A DNA stretch of 9,503 nt from NCBI GenBank assembly GCA_023444705.1, contig JAEXMB010000027.1, forward strand, positions 1 to 9,503, written 5' to 3'. Made by a program: the position numbers and the translations under genes. Origin of the DNA: Pseudomonadota bacterium (GTDB lineage: Bacteria > Pseudomonadota > Alphaproteobacteria > Micavibrionales > UBA2020). Below are positions 6,637 to 9,503 of the stretch, in pieces (within the stretch, counting starts at the first letter, position 1; each line of letters begins with the position of its first letter). The notes beneath the pieces were generated by a model. The model was not told the DNA's origin and did not search any database. It saw only the letters and a program-made list of their open reading frames with translations.

Positions 6637-8415
6637 TCAGTCGTTGAATGCCGCCACAAGGGCGCGGATGGTGGCGGGGTCGTATTGCATCAGCACCTCG
6701 CCTGCATGGGCCTCGGCCCCGGCCAGCGACAGCTCGCGGATGCGCTTTTTGACGCGCGCCACACTGGCCGCCCCGACGGAGATTTCGCGGATGCCAAGCC
6801 CCAGCAACAGTGCAGTCAGGCGCGGGTCGGCCCCCATCTCGCCGCAGATGCTGACGGTCAGGCCCGCCCGGCGCCCCGCCTCGACCGCGAACTGGATCAA
6901 GCGCAGCACAGCGGGGTTGAGCGGGTTATAGAGGTCGGATACCTGATCGTTGCCGCGGTCGATCGCCACCGTGTACTGGACAAGGTCGTTGGTGCCAAGC
7001 GCGAAGAAATCAGATACCGCGGCCAGACTGTCCGCCGAAAGGGCGGCCGCGGGAATTTCGATCATGGTGCCAAGCGGCGGCAGCTGTGCGGGCAATTTTG
7101 CACCTTCGCTTGCCAGCTCTGCCCATGCCTGATCGAGGATTTCGCGCGCCCGCACGATCTCGTCGGCCTCGGTCACCATCGGCAATAAAATCCGCACGGG
7201 CCCGTGCGCACCTGCACGCAAAATGGCACGGAACTGTGTTTTAAGCAGATCCGGGTATTTTAGCGACAGGCGGATCGCGCGCAGGCCAAGCGCCGGATTG
7301 GCGGCATCGCCCAGATGGCGGTCAAGCGCCGCCGCCATTTTATCGCCCCCGATGTCAAGCGTGCGAAACGTCACCTGCTGGCCCTGCATGGCGTCGACCA
7401 CGCTTGACATGGCTTCGTATTGTTCGTCTTCCGTGGGCAGGGTCGCGCGGTTCATGAACAGGAATTCGGTGCGAAACAGCCCGATGCCATCGGCACCGGC
7501 AGCACGGATGGAAAGCGCATCGCGCGGCTGTTCCAGATTGGCGCGCAGCAAAACGTCGTAGCCGTCGCTTGTCGTCGCGGGTGCTGCGGTCAGTGACGCC
7601 AGCACCGCGCGCTCATCCTCAAGCGCGCGCAGTTTGTCGCTGTATTGCGCCCAGGTGTCGTCGGCAGGGTTGACGACCACGCGGCCCGCGATGCCGTCAA
7701 CGATGATGTGCGCGCCGCTGACAGCGACGCTGAGGATCGCTTCGGCCACACCCAGTACGGCGGGCATGCCAAGGCCACGCGTGACGACGGCGGTATGCCC
7801 CGCCGCACCGCCGTGGACGGTAACGACACCGCCAATACGCTCAGGATCAAGTAAAGCGGTTTCGGCCGGTGAAAGATCGCGCGCCAGCACGATACCCCCC
7901 GCCGGCACCGCCGCCAGCGACATGGCGGGGCAGTTGATCAGACGGCGCACCAGACGGCGCCCGACGGCGGCAACATCGTCGATACGGTCGGCGATATAGC
8001 GGTCCGACAGGCTGCGGAACTGCGCGGCAAGTGCGGCAACCTCCGCCTCGACCGCGCTTTCGGCGGCAAGATTTTCACTTGCAATGCGTGCGCGCGCACC
8101 GCGGATCAGGCGCGAGCCTGCCAGCATGGCGCGGTGCGCTTCGAGCAGTAAAATGATTTCGCTATCGCTGTCGTCGCCCTGTTCCTGCCGCTCGCGTTGC
8201 AACAGCAGATCGACTTCTTCAAGGGCGGCGGCGGTCGTATCGTCAAAGCGCGCCAGTTCCGCGCTAACTTCATCCGCATCAAGATGGCGCACGGGCGCGG
8301 GCGTGAGGTCAAGGTCAAGCACATAGACATGCCCAAGCGCAAGCGCATGGGTGATGCCAATACCGTCAAAGACGCGCTCGGGCCGCACGAGCGGTGATGG
8401 CGGCGTTGCGTCCAT
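6637..8415 (-). CDS. ptsI: PTS enzyme I (phosphoenolpyruvate-protein phosphotransferase)
   Basis: This protein takes phosphate from PEP onto its own histidine and passes it to HPr. It has 592 residues, close to the usual length for plain enzyme I, and begins directly with the N-terminal domain (VFDGIG...). The GAF sensor domain of PtsP-type nitrogen enzymes I is absent. The phosphohistidine is His207 in GGAAGHTAV. The PEP-binding half shows GLFRTEFLF (Arg315), TFRTLDIGGDK (Arg351), GTMIEIPAA, the signature LGTNDLVQYTVAIDRGND (473-490) and the active-site Cys524 in ICGEMGADP. The start ATG shares one base with the ptsH stop (TGATG), and GAGGA lies 6 bases upstream, indicating coupled translation. 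No EIIB or EIIC lies nearby, so its output is probably regulatory via HPr and EIIA. Confidence 0.95.
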   Translation of the reverse strand: MDATPPSPLVRPERVFDGIGITHALALGHVYVLDLDLTPAPVRHLDADEVSAELARFDDTTAAALEEVDLLLQRERQEQGDDSDSEIILLLEAHRAMLAGSRLIRGARARIASENLAAESAVEAEVAALAAQFRSLSDRYIADRIDDVAAVGRRLVRRLINCPAMSLAAVPAGGIVLARDLSPAETALLDPERIGGVVTVHGGAAGHTAVVTRGLGMPAVLGVAEAILSVAVSGAHIIVDGIAGRVVVNPADDTWAQYSDKLRALEDERAVLASLTAAPATTSDGYDVLLRANLEQPRDALSIRAAGADGIGLFRTEFLFMNRATLPTEDEQYEAMSSVVDAMQGQQVTFRTLDIGGDKMAAALDRHLGDAANPALGLRAIRLSLKYPDLLKTQFRAILRAGAHGPVRILLPMVTEADEIVRAREILDQAWAELASEGAKLPAQLPPLGTMIEIPAAALSADSLAAVSDFFALGTNDLVQYTVAIDRGNDQVSDLYNPLNPAVLRLIQFAVEAGRRAGLTVSICGEMGADPRLTALLLGLGIREISVGAASVARVKKRIRELSLAGAEAHAGEVLMQYDPATIRALVAAFND

Positions 8416-8699
8416 CAGCAGTCCTCGTCAAAGCGGTGTTCGACCAGCAAGACCAGCTCTTGCAGAATATCGCCGGCGCGCGCGCCCTCGACGCGGATGT
8501 GGATATCGGTATTCTGGCTGGCGGAGAGCATCAGCAACCCCATGATGGACGAGCCGCAGACACTGCTGCCGTCCTTGGTGACAGTGACCTTGGCCTGACG
8601 GTTTTCGACCATGCGCACAAAACGTGCGGCGGCGCGCGCGTGCAGGCCGCGCTTGTTGCAAATGGTGACGCTGCGCTCGGCGACCGTCACATCCGTCAT
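8415..8699 (-). CDS. ptsH: HPr phosphocarrier protein
   Basis: This 94-residue protein relays phosphate from enzyme I to EIIA. The active histidine is His20 in NKRGLHARAA. The regulatory-serine region is also intact: SSIMGLLML places Ser51 at the site that HPr kinase/phosphorylase modifies in organisms with HprK. The known alphaproteobacterial neighbourhood puts hprK beyond rapZ, outside this window, so control of HPr by serine phosphorylation is plausible but not shown here. The start ATG overlaps the EIIA stop by one base (TGATG), with AAGGG about 10 bases upstream. The stop overlaps the ptsI start in the same way. Both overlaps point to production from one coupled message. Confidence 0.96.
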   Translation of the reverse strand: MTDVTVAERSVTICNKRGLHARAAARFVRMVENRQAKVTVTKDGSSVCGSSIMGLLMLSASQNTDIHIRVEGARAGDILQELVLLVEHRFDEDC

Positions 8700-9103
8700 C
8701 AGGCCTGACCCTTGAGCAAGGCGCTGGCGGCGCTGATGTACTTGCGGCCCGCTTCCTGCGCGGCAAGCGCGGCCTGCGCCAGCGGTTCGCTGTGGCGGAT
8801 CTTGGCAAGCTTGATCAGCAACGGCAGGTTGATGCCCGCAATCGCCTCGACCTTGGTATCCTCGATGACCGAAATCGCAAGGTTGGACGGCGTGCCGCCG
8901 AACATGTCGGTCAGCAGCAACACACCCGCACCACTGTCGACCACCTTGATCTTTTCAAGGATCTCCTTGCGCTTGGCGTCAAGGTCGTCATCAGGGTTCA
9001 TGCACACGGCGGCGATGGCCTTTTGCGGGCCTACCACGTGTTCAAGCACGGAGATAAACTCCTCCGCTAGACGCCCGTGGGTGACGATAACGATTCCGAT
9101 CAT
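8699..9103 (-). CDS. PTS EIIA component, mannose family (ManX/EIIA-Man type)
   Basis: This 134-residue, single-domain, cytosolic EIIA accepts phosphate from HPr on His9 (IVIVTHGRLA), the position equivalent to His10 of E. coli ManX. The family motif LLLTDMFGGTPSNLA is present at about 63-77. It has no fused IIB domain, and no mannose-type IIB, IIC or IID gene lies in the window. That is the usual alphaproteobacterial situation, in which this EIIA is thought to be regulatory. The frame could open earlier, at 9211, but those extra residues only overlap rapZ. The ATG at 9101-9103 has AAGGAAG about 8 bases upstream and starts with the family's MIGIVIVTHG. It overlaps the rapZ stop by four bases (ATGA). 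Confidence 0.95.
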   Translation of the reverse strand: MIGIVIVTHGRLAEEFISVLEHVVGPQKAIAAVCMNPDDDLDAKRKEILEKIKVVDSGAGVLLLTDMFGGTPSNLAISVIEDTKVEAIAGINLPLLIKLAKIRHSEPLAQAALAAQEAGRKYISAASALLKGQA

Positions 9104-9503
9104 GATGCAGTCTTCCTTTGCTGGTCTTTGTGGGCGTCGGGATTTTCCGCATGGCCCTTGTCGATATCGCGGTGGCTGACGGCGACGCTGTAGCCGCTGG
9201 CGTCGATCCACGCAAACAGTTCCTCGGCCGTAAAGACGGAGCGGTGACGCCCGCCCGTGCAGCCAATGGCGATGGTCAGGTAATGACGGCCTTCCTGCTG
9301 ATAGCGCGGCAGCATGCCGCCCAGCAGGGCCGTCAGGTTGTCAAAGAACGCGCCATACCCCGCGTCGGCGCGGATATAATCGGCGATGGCGCTGTCCTGC
9401 CCGCTGAACTTGCGCAAATGCGGTTTCCAGTACGGGTTATCAAGAAAGCGCACATCGAACACCAGATCGGCGTTGCGCGGCAGGCCGTGCTTGAAACCAA
9501 ATG
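9100..9503 (-). CDS. rapZ: RapZ/YvcJ family nucleotide-binding protein, C-terminal part (partial)
   Basis: The last 133 or so residues of a RapZ-family protein; the gene continues past the right edge, so the N-terminal Walker ATPase half is not seen. Recognisable C-terminal motifs are FGFKHGLP, ADLVFDVRFLDNP, the basic signature TIAIGCTGGRHRSV and a late SHRDI. In E. coli RapZ binds small RNAs through this half and guides RNase E to GlmZ. In Alphaproteobacteria the role is not settled, but the gene commonly sits with hprK and PTS genes. The frame is open to base 9503, so an internal ATG at 9462 is not the start. The stop overlaps the EIIA start (ATGA). Confidence 0.95.
   Translation of the reverse strand, partial: FGFKHGLPRNADLVFDVRFLDNPYWKPHLRKFSGQDSAIADYIRADAGYGAFFDNLTALLGGMLPRYQQEGRHYLTIAIGCTGGRHRSVFTAEELFAWIDASGYSVAVSHRDIDKGHAENPDAHKDQQRKTAS

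Overview
The window reads as chromosomal DNA from a GC-rich alphaproteobacterium. Three things support this: a DivL-type pseudokinase with tyrosine in place of the phospho-accepting histidine, an RNase E tail ending in a GWW motif, and the gene run rapZ - mannose-family EIIA - HPr - EI - ahcY - divL, which resembles a neighbourhood known from many Alphaproteobacteria. The exact lineage cannot be fixed from sequence alone. The ankyrin gene would fit a host-, amoeba- or prey-associated lineage, but that is inference.

Layout, left to right. Bases 1-283 (+) are the 3' end of a gene, very probably rne, reading convergently into divL. A perfect bidirectional terminator (303-336) lies between them. 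divL (351-2720, -) encodes a four-PAS regulatory pseudokinase. Bases 2721-2876 are an AT-rich divergent promoter region. An unrecognised 755-residue ankyrin protein (2877-5144, +) follows, closed by a second bidirectional terminator (5149-5181). Then, all on the minus strand, come ahcY (5202-6515), a 121-bp leader, ptsI (6637-8415), ptsH (8415-8699), the EIIA gene (8699-9103) and the 3' end of rapZ (9100-9503, running off the window).

How the genes work together. EI, HPr and EIIA form a complete phosphorelay (PEP to EI His207 to HPr His20 to EIIA His9) with no sugar permease in the window, so this is most likely a regulatory PTS. Stop and start codons overlap at all three junctions from rapZ to ptsI, which implies translational coupling. 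AhcY removes S-adenosylhomocysteine and may be co-transcribed. DivL belongs to the CckA-CtrA cell-cycle circuit.

The least ordinary element is the ankyrin gene. It sits in opposite orientation between ahcY and divL with its own promoter and terminator. It combines about nine ankyrin repeats (partly with a 30-residue period like giant-virus repeats) with an uncharacterised C-terminal domain carrying a Cys-Cys...Cys-x2-His cluster. It is the best candidate here for something undescribed.
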